DNA from: Acidobacteriota bacterium
GTDB taxonomy: Bacteria; Acidobacteriota; UBA6911
Direction of reading: 5' to 3'
Length of the DNA: 55,096 nt
Assembly: GCA_031271905.1 (NCBI GenBank)
Contig: JAISUT010000033.1
Location: 1-55,096, forward strand
The notes beneath the pieces are model-generated. The model did not search any database, was not told the origin of the DNA, and worked only from the letters and a program-made list of their open reading frames with translations. The translations under genes and the position numbers were made by a program. Below, in pieces: positions 1 through 8,108 of the stretch. Each line of letters begins with the position of its first letter. Position 1 is the first letter of the stretch.

Positions 1-140
1 ACCGCGCCGCCCAGTTGGTCGTGGTTCGGCATGAACCCCCGCACCGGCGCCGCCTCCACCTCCTGCCCCCGCACGGCGGGCACCATGACCGCGAACAGGG
101 CGATGGTCGCGAAGACTGCGACGCTGGCTCTCATGACCAT
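1..140 (-). CDS. Secreted protein, N-terminal fragment
   Basis: The first 46 codons of a gene read on the minus strand and run off the left edge of the window. The start ATG at 138-140 lies about 6 bases after a clear GGGAGGT ribosome-binding site (147-153). The protein opens with a short basic start, then a hydrophobic run rich in Ala, Val, Phe and Met, then a likely signal-peptidase site near VRGQE. I infer export. It begins 38 bases after the stop of the upstream secreted repeat protein (178-1398) on the same strand, so the two are probably co-transcribed. Too little is visible to name a family. Confidence 0.7.
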   Translation of the reverse strand, partial: MVMRASVAVFATIALFAVMVPAVRGQEVEAAPVRGFMPNHDQLGGA

Positions 141-177
141 GATCCGACCTCCCGCTCTATGAACCCCCGCGCCCCCG

Positions 178-1398
178 TTACTGGCACCCCGCCATGCACT
201 GCTGGTACAGGGAGGAGCATCCCTGCGCAGCCTGGCTTTGGCACTGCGCGGCGCAACCTTGAATGGCCTGCATGCACTGGCCCGGGGCGTAGCCGCAGTT
301 CGGGATGTACGACACGCATTGCGCGACGCACCCCTCCACCTGTGCTTGGCACGACTGCGTCTGCACGGAGCAAGCCTGCTGACAGGTCAACCCCGCCTGG
401 TTGACCGTGTAGGTCTTGCCGCCCGCCACGATGGAGCCGGTGCGCGGAATCCATGTGTTCGCGGCTGTGGAATAGCCCACCGACCCCGTCCCCGTCCCGT
501 TGCGGGGGCCGGTCACCGTGATCCAGTCACCGGTGCCCACCCCCGCCGTCCATCCGCAGGCGCCGTCGCTGGCGTTGACCGTGAAGCTCCCGCTCCCCCC
601 GGATTGGCCGATAGTCCCCGACGCGGCGGGAGAGAGCGAGTACGTGCAACCGTTCGCCTGCGCCACCGTGAACGTTTTGCCCGCCACCGTGATGGTGCCG
701 GTGCGCGCGGGGCCCGCGTTGGCCGCCACGGAGAAGGTCACCGCGCCGCTGCCCGTCGCACCCGCCCCGCCGGTCACCGTTATCCAGGAGGCGTTGCTCG
801 CCGCCGTCCGCGCGCACCCGCCGTTGGAGCAGGTCACGCCCACGCTCCCGCTCGTCGCGCCCGCAGCCACGCTCGCGGCGCCGGCGGAGAGCGCGTACGT
901 GCAGCCGTCCGCCTGCGTCACCGTGAACGCCCTGCCCCCCACCGTGATGGTGCCGGTGCGCGCGGGGCCCGCGTTGGCCGCCACGGAGAAGGTCACCGCG
1001 CCGTCGCCCATCGCGCCCGCCCCGCCGGTGACAGTTATCCAGGAGGCGTTGCTCACCGCCGTCCTTGTGCACCCGGCATCCGTCGCGACCGCGACCGTCC
1101 CGCTCCCGCCGCCGCTGGCGACGTTCTTGGACGTCGGTGTGACGGAGTAGGCGCAGCCGTCGGCGCCGATGGATGCCGCCGCCGACTCCTCAATGGCCAG
1201 CACCCGCCCGTCGATGTAGATGTACTCCTTGCGGTCGTCCGCCTGCTGACCGGGCGTCAGCAGATGCACTGCCAGCGCCGCCGTCGCGAGGAGCCGCGCC
1301 GCGCGTCCGATGTCGCGTCCGCAGGGGGTCCGGGAGGGGATTCGGGCGAGGGCCCGCTTGATTCTGCTTGCAGGATTGCTTCCGGTGGGGTTGGTCAT
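178..1398 (-). CDS. Secreted protein with three BACON-like repeats and a Cys-rich tail
   Basis: A 406-residue protein with a basic N-terminus and a hydrophobic segment at about residues 33-48, so probably exported or anchored. Three tandem all-beta repeats follow at about 80-163, 164-248 and 249-335. Each contains a NASWITVTG-like core and ends in a FTVxQA-like strand, as in BACON/viral-BACON-type Ig-like domains. Repeats 1 and 2 are almost identical over their second half, suggesting recent duplication. The last 70 residues (337-406) hold about a dozen Cys in CxxxC-type spacing with many Gln and Ala, suggesting a disulfide-rich or surface-attached module. A GGGAGG site precedes the ATG. BACON domains are usually carbohydrate- or mucin-binding; the role here is inferred only. 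Confidence 0.75.
   Translation of the reverse strand: MTNPTGSNPASRIKRALARIPSRTPCGRDIGRAARLLATAALAVHLLTPGQQADDRKEYIYIDGRVLAIEESAAASIGADGCAYSVTPTSKNVASGGGSGTVAVATDAGCTRTAVSNASWITVTGGAGAMGDGAVTFSVAANAGPARTGTITVGGRAFTVTQADGCTYALSAGAASVAAGATSGSVGVTCSNGGCARTAASNASWITVTGGAGATGSGAVTFSVAANAGPARTGTITVAGKTFTVAQANGCTYSLSPAASGTIGQSGGSGSFTVNASDGACGWTAGVGTGDWITVTGPRNGTGTGSVGYSTAANTWIPRTGSIVAGGKTYTVNQAGLTCQQACSVQTQSCQAQVEGCVAQCVSYIPNCGYAPGQCMQAIQGCAAQCQSQAAQGCSSLYQQCMAGCQ
394..1161 (-). repeat. Three tandem repeats of about 85 codons inside the BACON-like gene
   Basis: The in-gene repeats occupy about 910-1161, 655-909 and 394-654. The first two share long identical DNA stretches around the WITVTGGAGA and VAANAGPARTGTITV segments, while the third has diverged. 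Such repeats can expand or contract by recombination, so copy number may vary between strains. Confidence 0.75.
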
Positions 1399-1807
1399 GC
1401 GCGCCTCCCGTTTGCCGAATCTGCCGCGTCAGCGCCAAAACCGCAGGTGCCGCACGCTGAGGTCGAGCATAGGGGACTTGCGCAAGAACTGTCAAGCGGA
1501 AAATCCCCCGTTGTTCCGGGCCCGTTGTTCCAAAGTGGAGACGTCAGCGCATCCCCGCGTCGGGAGGGGCTAGGCGAACGACATGGACATGGAGGTCGGG
1601 CAACTGGAGGCGTCGCGGATGTCGCCGCCGTCCGGGCGACAAGGCGACACTCCATCGTCATATCGTTAGATCATCATGTTGAATGCTGAAGCCGCAGGCT
1701 GGAATCCGAGGGTTTTACCCATCCCAAAGGATGGCAATGAAACGGCGGTCACGGCCCGCCTTTCGGCGGGCGTGACCGCCCGGATTGTCGCTTTCCTTCT
1801 TATGCCG
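1399..1807. other. Intergenic region without a gene
   Basis: A 409-base gap between the start of the BACON-like gene and the end of the 1808-2365 gene. It carries the promoter region of the former and the terminator hairpin of the latter (1744-1780). I see no plausible coding sequence. Confidence 0.6.
1744..1780 (-). terminator. Strong hairpin terminator after the 1808-3193 gene pair
   Basis: GGCGGTCACG (1744-1753) pairs perfectly with CGTGACCGCC (1771-1780), and CCCGCC pairs with GGCGGG inside it. The minus-strand loop is a GAAA tetraloop and there is one bulged base. On the minus strand the hairpin is followed by GTTTCATT. It lies 27 bases past the stop of the 1808-2365 gene. Confidence 0.75.
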
Positions 1808-2365
1808 CTACTTCTTCTTGCGGTCTTCCGACGCGAGGATCTGCGAAGGCTGCGCCTTCAGCCACTCGGCGTCCGGGTCGTCCTTGAGCCAGTCGGCGAC
1901 CTTGCCGATGTCGTCGTGGGTCTTGTACAGGGCCATGTACAGCAGGCACCAGCCGTCCTTCTCGTTCATGGCGATCTTGGACAGGTAGCTGGTCTGGTAT
2001 TTCAGCTTCTGGTGGATCTGGTCCAGCACCATGTTGGCGACGGGACAGATGTAGGGGGCGACGCCCTCGGCCTTGACCAGCTTCTCCTTCTCGTGGTGGA
2101 TGCACTTGTGCACCTTCAGCTTGAGGAGCAGGCTGCCGTCGGTCTTGGACTCGATGTCGGAGACGATGCCGGCCGCGACGATCGCCTTCTTGCAGCTCTC
2201 GACGATCTCATCGACCGTGTTGCCTTCGATCTTCTGGCTGCGGATGAAGTCCGTGCCTACGAATTCGCACTTCCAGTAAGCCATGCCGGAGAGTTCCTGG
2301 TACATGAGCGTCTCGACGCGCGCAAGCAACTCGTTGCCATATTGAATGCTTTCTTTGTTATCCAT
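1808..2365 (-). CDS. Uncharacterised protein with conserved Cys/His segment
   Basis: A 185-residue soluble protein with a Lys-rich C-terminus. I do not recognise a characterised family. The notable part is the stretch VHKCIHHEKEK, followed about 15 residues later by YICPVANMVLDQI. Together these give Cys and His residues that could bind a metal or cofactor; V4R/amino-thiazoline-hydrolase-type proteins have similar Cys-Pro segments, but that link is weak. TAAGGAGAGGAAT precedes the ATG. The gene starts 12 bases after the stop of the nitroreductase gene, so the two form an operon, with a CoA-transferase and a cupin further upstream on the same strand. That context suggests metabolism of an organic acid or xenobiotic. 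Confidence 0.7.
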   Translation of the reverse strand: MDNKESIQYGNELLARVETLMYQELSGMAYWKCEFVGTDFIRSQKIEGNTVDEIVESCKKAIVAAGIVSDIESKTDGSLLLKLKVHKCIHHEKEKLVKAEGVAPYICPVANMVLDQIHQKLKYQTSYLSKIAMNEKDGWCLLYMALYKTHDDIGKVADWLKDDPDAEWLKAQPSQILASEDRKKK

Positions 2366-2377
2366 AGATTCCTCTCC

Positions 2378-3193
2378 TTATTTCCGTTCCTTGTTGCCGA
2401 ATTTCTCCCAGAAAACCATGTCCGCAAGCGGAACCTTGGGGCGCGGGTGACGGCGCTGCTCCAGGGGGTAGCCGACCGCGAGGTAGGAAACCACCTTGTA
2501 GTAGCCCATCGCCGTCGGGATGCCCAGGATCTCCTTGAAGCGGATGGCGTCGCGGGTGCTCGCCACCGGGCCGTAGACCCAGCAGGAGCCGAGCCCCATC
2601 GCGTGCGCCTGCAGCGTCATGCTGTCCAGCGCCGCGCAGCAGTCGTAAGGGACGTCCACGCTGCCGACGCGCAGGTCGCCGATGACGGCGATGACCACGG
2701 GGGCTTGTTTGGCGAACTCGGACACTCTTCCCGAATACATGAACTCAAGCACGGTGGCGCGCTTCTCCGGGTCTTCGATCCCCTCGAACCGCTTCTGCAA
2801 CTCGTTCAGGCAGTACCAAGAGGTCATGCGGGAGCCGCTGCCTTCCAAGGCCAAGTCGCCGATCTTGTTGCGGGTCTCCTGGTCGCGGACGACGATGAAC
2901 CGCCACGGCTGGTAGTTCTCGCCCGTCGGCGCCCAGCGCGCCGCTTCGAGGATCTTGTCGATCATCTCGTCCGGCACCGGGTCGGGCTTGTAGCGGCGGA
3001 TGCTCTTGCGCGAAGTCAGCACGTCCAAGAACTCCTGGCCGTACTTGTTCTGCAACACCTTGAGGGCGTCGAAGTCGTTGGCGGGAAGGTCGGCAGGAAG
3101 ATCCGCGCTAAACTTCTCCCGCAGCTTTCCCATCGCTTCTTCCGCGGTTTTGGATAGCAGGGCAGCTTCCAAAAAATCGCTGTTTTTCATCAT
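2378..3193 (-). CDS. Nitroreductase-family FMN oxidoreductase
   Basis: About 271 residues. The N-terminal 50 residues are helical, then a nitroreductase domain begins at LTSRKSIRRYKPDPVP (the family's SRRSIRxF motif) and continues with AARWAPTGENYQPWRFIVV, which positions the FMN phosphate. The C-terminal GLGSCWVYGPV segment is also typical. The family uses FMN and NAD(P)H to reduce nitro groups, quinones or enones; the substrate here is unknown. I chose the ATG at 3193 because GGAGG lies 9 bases upstream (3203-3207). An in-frame ATG at 3223 is also open but lacks such a site. It is co-directional and nearly contiguous with the 1808-2365 gene. Confidence 0.9.
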   Translation of the reverse strand: MMKNSDFLEAALLSKTAEEAMGKLREKFSADLPADLPANDFDALKVLQNKYGQEFLDVLTSRKSIRRYKPDPVPDEMIDKILEAARWAPTGENYQPWRFIVVRDQETRNKIGDLALEGSGSRMTSWYCLNELQKRFEGIEDPEKRATVLEFMYSGRVSEFAKQAPVVIAVIGDLRVGSVDVPYDCCAALDSMTLQAHAMGLGSCWVYGPVASTRDAIRFKEILGIPTAMGYYKVVSYLAVGYPLEQRRHPRPKVPLADMVFWEKFGNKERK

Positions 3194-3332
3194 GTGGATT
3201 AACCTCCAAGAAAAATTGAACACTCGGCTCTATCGGAAAAACTGCCCGCCTCCGCCCACGACGCCAAGCCGTAGGCGGCGGGAAGAGACACTCTTCAAAT
3301 AAAACCGCGAACCTTGGTAAAACAGAAAACAA

Positions 3333-4523
3333 CTAGATGACGGCCTCGGCCTTGAGCTTTTCAAGCTCGCCGTCGTCGATGCCCAGCAGGCCGCCGTAGA
3401 CCTCCTGGTTGTGCTCGCCCACCTCGGGGACGCGCATCTTGCGGTCGCCGGGGGTCTTGGACATCTTGTAGACCGAGCCGATGAGTTTCACCTTGCCCGA
3501 AACCGGCTGCTCGACCTCGACCAGCATCTCGCGGCTCAGGAGGTGCGGGTCGTTGGCGACCTCGTCGAAGGTCGGCAGCGGCGAGCAAGGGACCTTGAAT
3601 TTCTTGAGCGCGGCGATGGCCTCCTCCACGGGCATGTCCTTCAACCACGCCTGCACCAGGCCGTCAACCTCCTCCATGTTGTACGTGCGCTTCTCGCGCG
3701 TGGAATACTTCTCCTCGGAGATCAAGTCGTCGCGCCCCATCGCCTGGCAGACCTTGTGCCACTGGTCGTCGGTGATCGTGCAGATGACGACGTAGCCGTC
3801 CTTGGCGTTGTAGGCGCCGAAGGGGGCCGAGCTGCTGAGCTTGTTGCCGAAGCGCTTGGGGGTGACGCCGGTGTCGAAGTAGTTGGCGCGGTCGGGGAAG
3901 ACCATCGCCCAGATGCCGTCCTGCATGGAGATGTCTATCGACTGGCCCTCGCCCGTGACCTTCTTGTAGTAGAGTGCCGCCAGGATGGCGATGGCGCCGT
4001 TGTACCCCCCCATGTAGTCGCCGAGCGAACAGCCGACCTTCAGCGGCTCGCCGCCGGGGTAGCCGGTCACGCTCATCAGGCCGCCCATCGCCTGGGCCAC
4101 CACGTCGTAGCAGACGTCGTTCTTGCGCGGCCCCGTGTGCCCGAAGCCGGAGATCGAGGCGTAGACGATGCCGGGGTTGATCTTCTTCGCCTCCTCGTAG
4201 CCCAGCCCCAGCCGCTCCAAGACGCCGGGGGCGAAGTTCTCCACCAGCACGTCCACCTTGGCCGCCAGCTTCTTGGCCAGCTCCAGCCCCTTGGGGTCTT
4301 TCAGGTTCAGCGTGACGCTCTTCTTGCCGCGGTTGTAGGAGAGGAACTGGTACGACTCCTTCTTGGGGGTCTTGGGCATGGCGACCCGCTCCGGCTCGCC
4401 CCGGCCCGGCATCTCGATCTTGATGACCTCCGCCCCGAGTTCGCTCAACACCGCCGTACAGTGCGGCCCCGATAGATATTGCGTGAAATCCAACACCTTG
4501 ACGCCTTCCAATGCCTTGGCCAT
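3333..4523 (-). CDS. CaiB/BaiF-type (family III) CoA-transferase
   Basis: A 396-residue protein matching family III CoA-transferases along its length. It opens with ALEGVKVLDFTQYLSGP, continues with GAEVIKIEMPGRG, and has the VTLNLKDPKG and ENFAPGVLERLGLGYE segments. The catalytic Asp lies in CSLGDYMGGYNGA, near residue 168. These enzymes move CoA between carboxylic acids, as in oxalate/formate, carnitine or benzylsuccinate metabolism. The exact acid cannot be read from sequence. It precedes the nitroreductase gene by 139 bases and follows the cupin gene on the same strand. I infer a small catabolic cluster, possibly for an aromatic or dicarboxylic compound. Confidence 0.93.
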   Translation of the reverse strand: MAKALEGVKVLDFTQYLSGPHCTAVLSELGAEVIKIEMPGRGEPERVAMPKTPKKESYQFLSYNRGKKSVTLNLKDPKGLELAKKLAAKVDVLVENFAPGVLERLGLGYEEAKKINPGIVYASISGFGHTGPRKNDVCYDVVAQAMGGLMSVTGYPGGEPLKVGCSLGDYMGGYNGAIAILAALYYKKVTGEGQSIDISMQDGIWAMVFPDRANYFDTGVTPKRFGNKLSSSAPFGAYNAKDGYVVICTITDDQWHKVCQAMGRDDLISEEKYSTREKRTYNMEEVDGLVQAWLKDMPVEEAIAALKKFKVPCSPLPTFDEVANDPHLLSREMLVEVEQPVSGKVKLIGSVYKMSKTPGDRKMRVPEVGEHNQEVYGGLLGIDDGELEKLKAEAVI

Positions 4524-4942
4524 CGTTCTTTCTCTCCTTATTACGAATGACGGACGGGGAAAACTGCGGTTCGCTCCCGGCTGCGCCTCATGATTCGGAA
4601 CCGGACATTATGCACTATTCTCCCGCGACAGCACGAACGATTTTTCCATGATGCCCCTGTATTGTCACCGAAGGCGGGGTCTGCGTCCAATATCAAGATT
4701 GCCGGACAGTGATAACTATCAGCTATCAGGAACTCCCGCGACGACCCGTGAAAAAGTATCAATGCGGGGCGGCGCACGAACGACGGGGACGTCGAATCAT
4801 CGAAGGGCGGCGGCGCAACGCCCGGGGGGGCAAGGCTCCGGGGGAAAAGACGCGCGACGGCAGGCATGGGGCGAGGGGCGCGTCTCCACGCCCCTCTTCC
4901 GTGATGGTGGGGATCTACGATGACGCGGCAAGCCGCGCAGAC
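4524..4942. other. Intergenic region without a gene
   Basis: A 419-base gap between the cupin and CoA-transferase genes. The part next to the CoA-transferase has a CATAAT-like -10 on the minus strand, but no convincing -35. The part next to the cupin holds a GC-rich hairpin (4873-4896). The open frames here show no recognisable protein. Confidence 0.55.
4873..4896 (-). terminator. GC-rich hairpin after the cupin gene
   Basis: GAGGGGCG (4873-4880) pairs with CGCCCCTC (4889-4896) across an 8-base loop, about 46 bases past the cupin stop. There is no T-tract, so its terminator role is inferred from position only. Confidence 0.4.
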
Positions 4943-5311
4943 CTAGGACTTCAGGTGATCCTTCAAGGGGGGCGCATACGCCCAGACGACCTTCAACGGG
5001 CCGTCGCCGATGTTGTACAGGGTGTGCTCCACGCCGACGGGGTTCCAGAAGGCGGTGCCGGGCACGATGTCATATTCCTCGCCGGTGCCCATGACCAGCT
5101 TGCCGTGGCCCTCGATGCAATACAGCGCCTCTTCCTCGGTGTCGTGCTTGTGACACGGGATGCCGCTGCCGGGCTGGGAGATGTTGATGCCCATCGCCAT
5201 CTTCTTGGCGCCGACGGTGTGCTCGGAGATCAGCGTCTTGGACAGGCGCTCCCATCCGCCGGTGGTCTTGGTTGTACCTTCGATGTCTTTCTCGTAAATA
5301 ACAGTAGCCAT
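4943..5311 (-). CDS. Small single-domain cupin
   Basis: A 122-residue protein that is essentially one cupin barrel. Motif 1 is visible as CHKHDTEEEALYCIEGHGKL, giving two His and a Glu for metal binding. Motif 2 is the WNPVGVEHTLYN segment with the remaining His. Such small cupins act as dioxygenases, isomerases or sugar/acid-binding proteins, and the substrate is unknown. I chose the ATG at 5311 because AGGAG lies just upstream; the frame stays open to 5389 but the extra residues look non-coding. It is the first of four minus-strand genes (cupin, CoA-transferase, nitroreductase, unknown), although the 419-base gap may mean a separate transcript. Confidence 0.85.
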   Translation of the reverse strand: MATVIYEKDIEGTTKTTGGWERLSKTLISEHTVGAKKMAMGINISQPGSGIPCHKHDTEEEALYCIEGHGKLVMGTGEEYDIVPGTAFWNPVGVEHTLYNIGDGPLKVVWAYAPPLKDHLKS

Positions 5312-5626
5312 TTTTACACTCCTGGTTTTTTGGACTTTCCGCACGGGGCGTCCACGACGCGACCACGCCGATGCGAAACCCGCCGTCAACCGTCCCGTGA
5401 GAAACCTGGTATTTTACCGCAAGGGTGGGCTTCGGGGAAGGGCTAATCGCCCGACATCCCCTCCGACATCCCCTCCGGCGGCGCCCCGAAGTCCCCCCGC
5501 GCCAAAATGGTATTGACGGCATCCGCCGGGATGGTTACATTATCCCGATTCTGGCGGGAGGCACTGGGTAGGCACTGATATTGATATTAATTAAAGGCAT
5601 GGATTAAGACGAGAAAGGAGCCAGCC
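5312..5626. other. Divergent intergenic region
   Basis: A 315-base region between the divergently read cupin and zinc-ribbon genes. It contains a plus-strand sigma-70-like promoter (5513-5541). No coding sequence is apparent. Confidence 0.6.
5513..5541 (+). promoter_or_regulatory. Sigma-70-like promoter of the zinc-ribbon gene
   Basis: TTGACG (5513-5518) and TACATT (5536-5541) are separated by exactly 17 bases. The -35 is near consensus and the -10 matches four of six. Transcription would start about 80 bases before the ATG at 5627. Confidence 0.55.
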
Positions 5627-5809
5627 ATGGCAGAGAAGAAATTGTCCAAAACCGCGCGCGCCAGCTTGGGGAACAAGGTGGAGGCGCCCGTGACCCATTG
5701 TCCGAAATGCGGGACTGCGATGGTCGCCACCAAGGTGATCAAATACCGCGATTCCCCGGGCGGCATGTTCTGGGTGTGCCCCAAGGACGACAACCGGATC
5801 AAGATCTAA
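5627..5809 (+). CDS. 60-residue zinc-ribbon protein
   Basis: A very small basic protein with a Lys-rich start and a zinc-ribbon-like core: HCPKCGTAM (Cys25, Cys28), then GGMFWVCPKDD with Cys51. Only three Cys are present, so a fourth ligand would have to be a His or Asp, or the site may be shared in a dimer. GAAAGGAG lies just before the ATG and a plausible promoter is upstream, which supports a real gene despite its size. The function is not known. It precedes a radical-SAM gene by 141 bases. Confidence 0.75.
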   Translation: MAEKKLSKTARASLGNKVEAPVTHCPKCGTAMVATKVIKYRDSPGGMFWVCPKDDNRIKI

Positions 5810-5950
5810 GCCAGCCGTTGGCCTACAACCGGCAGCCTGTGGTTCGCCGACGGGGGCGTCGTCCGGCGGTAGCCGTCCTGCTCGCGGGATGCGCCTCGGA
5901 CGTCGCGGCGACGCCCCCGCCTGCGGGCTTTTCGAGACGCCCTGAAGCCC

Positions 5951-6895
5951 ATGCCCCCATACAACTCTTACGGGCGCTATTTGCGCGACCGGTTCGGTTG
6001 CCGGGTGTACAAGGTCGGCATCGACGCCGGGTTCGATTGCCCCAACCGCGACGGCACGCTTTCGACTTCGGGGTGCGCCTACTGCAACAACGACTCTTTC
6101 CGTCCAAAAACCTCCGACCGTCGAAAATCCGTCCAGCGGCAGATGTCCGAGGGGATGGACTACCTGCGCCGCCGGTTCGGCGCAGAAAAGTTCATCGCCT
6201 ATTTCCAGGCCGCGACGGGCACCTACGCCCCGTTGGACGTCCTCGCGCCGCTGTACGAAAGCGCCCTCGCCCTTCCGGACGTCGTGGGACTCGCAATCGG
6301 CACGCGCCCCGACTGCGTGGACGGGGAAAAGCTCGACTGGCTGGGACGGCTTGCGCAGGGCTTCTTCGTGACCGTCGAGTATGGGTTGCAATCCGCGTCG
6401 GACGCGACGTTGCGCCGCATCAACCGCGGCCACGACGTCCGTTGTTGGCGAGACGCCGTGGCGCGCACCCGCAACCGCGGCATCCACGTCGGGACGCACT
6501 TGATCCTGGGGTTCCCCTGGGAACGGCGCGAAGAGGCGCTGGGCGGGGCGGATGCGGTCTCCGAGGCGGGGGTGGACTTCCTCAAGCTCCACCACTTGCA
6601 TGTCGTGCGCGGTTCGAGCCTGGCGGCGGAATACCTGGCGAGCCCGTTCCCCCTGCCGACGCTCCGGGAATACGCAGGCCTGGTCGCGGACTTCCTCGGG
6701 AGGCTCGCCCCCGGCGTCTACGTCGAACGGCTGTTCGGCACCGCCCCCGCCGAGCTCCTGGTCGCGCCCGCCTGGGGGTTGGGGAAGGCGGAGGTCAGGC
6801 GGGTCATCGAGGGGGAGGTCGCAAGACGTTGCGGCGGGGGCGCACCGGAAAGCTCCGGCGCCCGGGGCTTCGTCGAGGTTGAAGGGAGCCTCTAA
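5951..6895 (+). CDS. YhcC-like radical-SAM protein (TIGR01212 type)
   Basis: About 314 residues. The cluster-binding Cys are at 30, 42 and 45, within FDCPNRDGTLSTSGCAYC. This unusual spacing (Cys-x11-Cys-x2-Cys) marks the TIGR01212/YhcC family and follows the family's YNSYGRYLRDRFG-like start. HLILGFPWE and KLHHLHVVRGS segments also match. It binds a [4Fe-4S] cluster and S-adenosylmethionine; the family's reaction is unknown, with RNA or protein modification suggested. The last three codons and the TAA stop lie inside a palindromic repeat element (6884-7005), so the insertion appears to have set the present C-terminus. Confidence 0.88.
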   Translation: MPPYNSYGRYLRDRFGCRVYKVGIDAGFDCPNRDGTLSTSGCAYCNNDSFRPKTSDRRKSVQRQMSEGMDYLRRRFGAEKFIAYFQAATGTYAPLDVLAPLYESALALPDVVGLAIGTRPDCVDGEKLDWLGRLAQGFFVTVEYGLQSASDATLRRINRGHDVRCWRDAVARTRNRGIHVGTHLILGFPWERREEALGGADAVSEAGVDFLKLHHLHVVRGSSLAAEYLASPFPLPTLREYAGLVADFLGRLAPGVYVERLFGTAPAELLVAPAWGLGKAEVRRVIEGEVARRCGGGAPESSGARGFVEVEGSL

Positions 6896-7005
6896 AAAGC
6901 TCGCAGACAAGGGTGCCGCCTCAAGTCGAGAAGCGGAGTTCGCCAAGGCGAATGAGCATTTTCGATCAAGGCGCGACGCAGCGTCCGGGTTTTTCAGAGG
7001 TTCCC
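6884..7005. repeat. MITE-like palindromic element, copy 1 (122 bp)
   Basis: The left end reads GGGAGCCTCTAAAAA and the right end GGTTTTTCAGAGGTTCCC. The ends are near-perfect terminal inverted repeats (one G/A difference in the first seven bases). The segment after the left end, CTCGCAGACAAGG, is shared with the second copy at 43058-43122. There is no open frame large enough for a transposase, so it is probably a non-autonomous element. Confidence 0.75.
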
Positions 7006-7080
7006 TAAAGTAACGCCCGCCGCGGCACGATGAGAAGGGCGCCGAGGCGAAACCCTCGGGACGGCGCGGGTCGCGCAAAC

Positions 7081-8073
7081 ATGGCTATGGGAAAAAAACG
7101 CAGGAAAATCATCGTTTTCGCCTTGGCGTTGGGGCTGGCGTGCTACGTCCACGCCAACAAGCGGGTGTTGGTGGACGGCTACGTCGTCTGGCGCAACCCC
7201 CCGTCCCCCGCCGTCGTGGACTTGGCGGAGCGGACCGGCATGAGCGACCTCGGGCGGCGCGTGTTCTTCGCGTCCCTGCCGAGCATCGACGACGCGGAGG
7301 ATTTCAGCGCCAGTTGCTCGGACATCGAGACCACGATGATAATCCTCGGCTGCCATGTCAACGGGAAGATCCATGTGTTCAACGTCCGGGACGAGCGCAT
7401 CGCCGCAGCCAAGTATGTAACGGCCGCGCACGAGATGCTGCATGCCGCGTATATGCGCCTGTCGGCGACCGAGCGCGCCAGAGTGGACGGGATGCTCGAG
7501 GACATGTATCGGAGTTCCGGCGACAGCGAGGAGTTCAGCGCCGTGATGGCCGAATACGCCCAAGTGGAGCCGGGGCAGCGCGACAACGAGCTGCACTCCA
7601 TCCTGGGCACGGAATACACGACCCTGTCGCCGGAACTGGAGGACTACTACAGCCGCTATTTCAGCGACCGGCGCAGGGTCGCCGACATGACGATCCAGTA
7701 TAAGAAGGTGTTCAAGAACCTCGAGGCAGGACAGGTCAAGCTGAAGGCGCAACTGGAACGGCTGGCGGCGAAGATCGAGTCGGACTCCTCGCTCTTCGAG
7801 ACGATGGCGTTCCAGTTGAACGCCGACATCGACGCCTTCAACCAAAGGGAGTTCCATTCCAGCGTGACGTTCAACGCCGCGCGCCAAGCGTTGATCGGAC
7901 GGCAACTGGAGATAGAGAAGTTCAAGGCGCAGATCAACACGGACATCGCCAAGTACGACGCCTGGGTCGAGGAGTACAACAACCTCGGCGGCAGGATCAA
8001 CCAACTGAACCGCCTGCTCGACGCCAAGTCTCAGGTGGGCATCCGCGCCATCGAGGGGGCGGGCGGCTCATAG
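7081..8073 (+). CDS. Membrane-anchored HExxH metallopeptidase-like protein
   Basis: About 330 residues from the ATG at 7081. A basic start (KKRRK) is followed by a hydrophobic anchor at about residues 9-22. The middle domain has AAHEMLHAAY with His117, Glu118 and His121, a zinc-peptidase HExxH signature. From about residue 200 on, long charged heptad-like stretches suggest a coiled coil. I infer a peptidase tethered to the inner membrane and facing outward, with a coiled-coil stalk or assembly region. The third zinc ligand is not obvious. In-frame ATGs occur at 7030, 7081 and 7087; none has a strong ribosome-binding site, and the 7030 extension has no signal-like features. A small Cys-rich protein gene follows after 35 bases. 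Confidence 0.75.
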   Translation: MAMGKKRRKIIVFALALGLACYVHANKRVLVDGYVVWRNPPSPAVVDLAERTGMSDLGRRVFFASLPSIDDAEDFSASCSDIETTMIILGCHVNGKIHVFNVRDERIAAAKYVTAAHEMLHAAYMRLSATERARVDGMLEDMYRSSGDSEEFSAVMAEYAQVEPGQRDNELHSILGTEYTTLSPELEDYYSRYFSDRRRVADMTIQYKKVFKNLEAGQVKLKAQLERLAAKIESDSSLFETMAFQLNADIDAFNQREFHSSVTFNAARQALIGRQLEIEKFKAQINTDIAKYDAWVEEYNNLGGRINQLNRLLDAKSQVGIRAIEGAGGS

Positions 8074-8108
8074 CATCCCGCGCCCGGCCCCGGGACGCCG
8101 GGGACGCC

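Noticed and set aside
1676-3157. A 493-codon plus-strand open frame
   Set aside because: It is antisense to the nitroreductase and the 1808-2365 gene, which have ribosome-binding sites and, in the first case, clear motifs.
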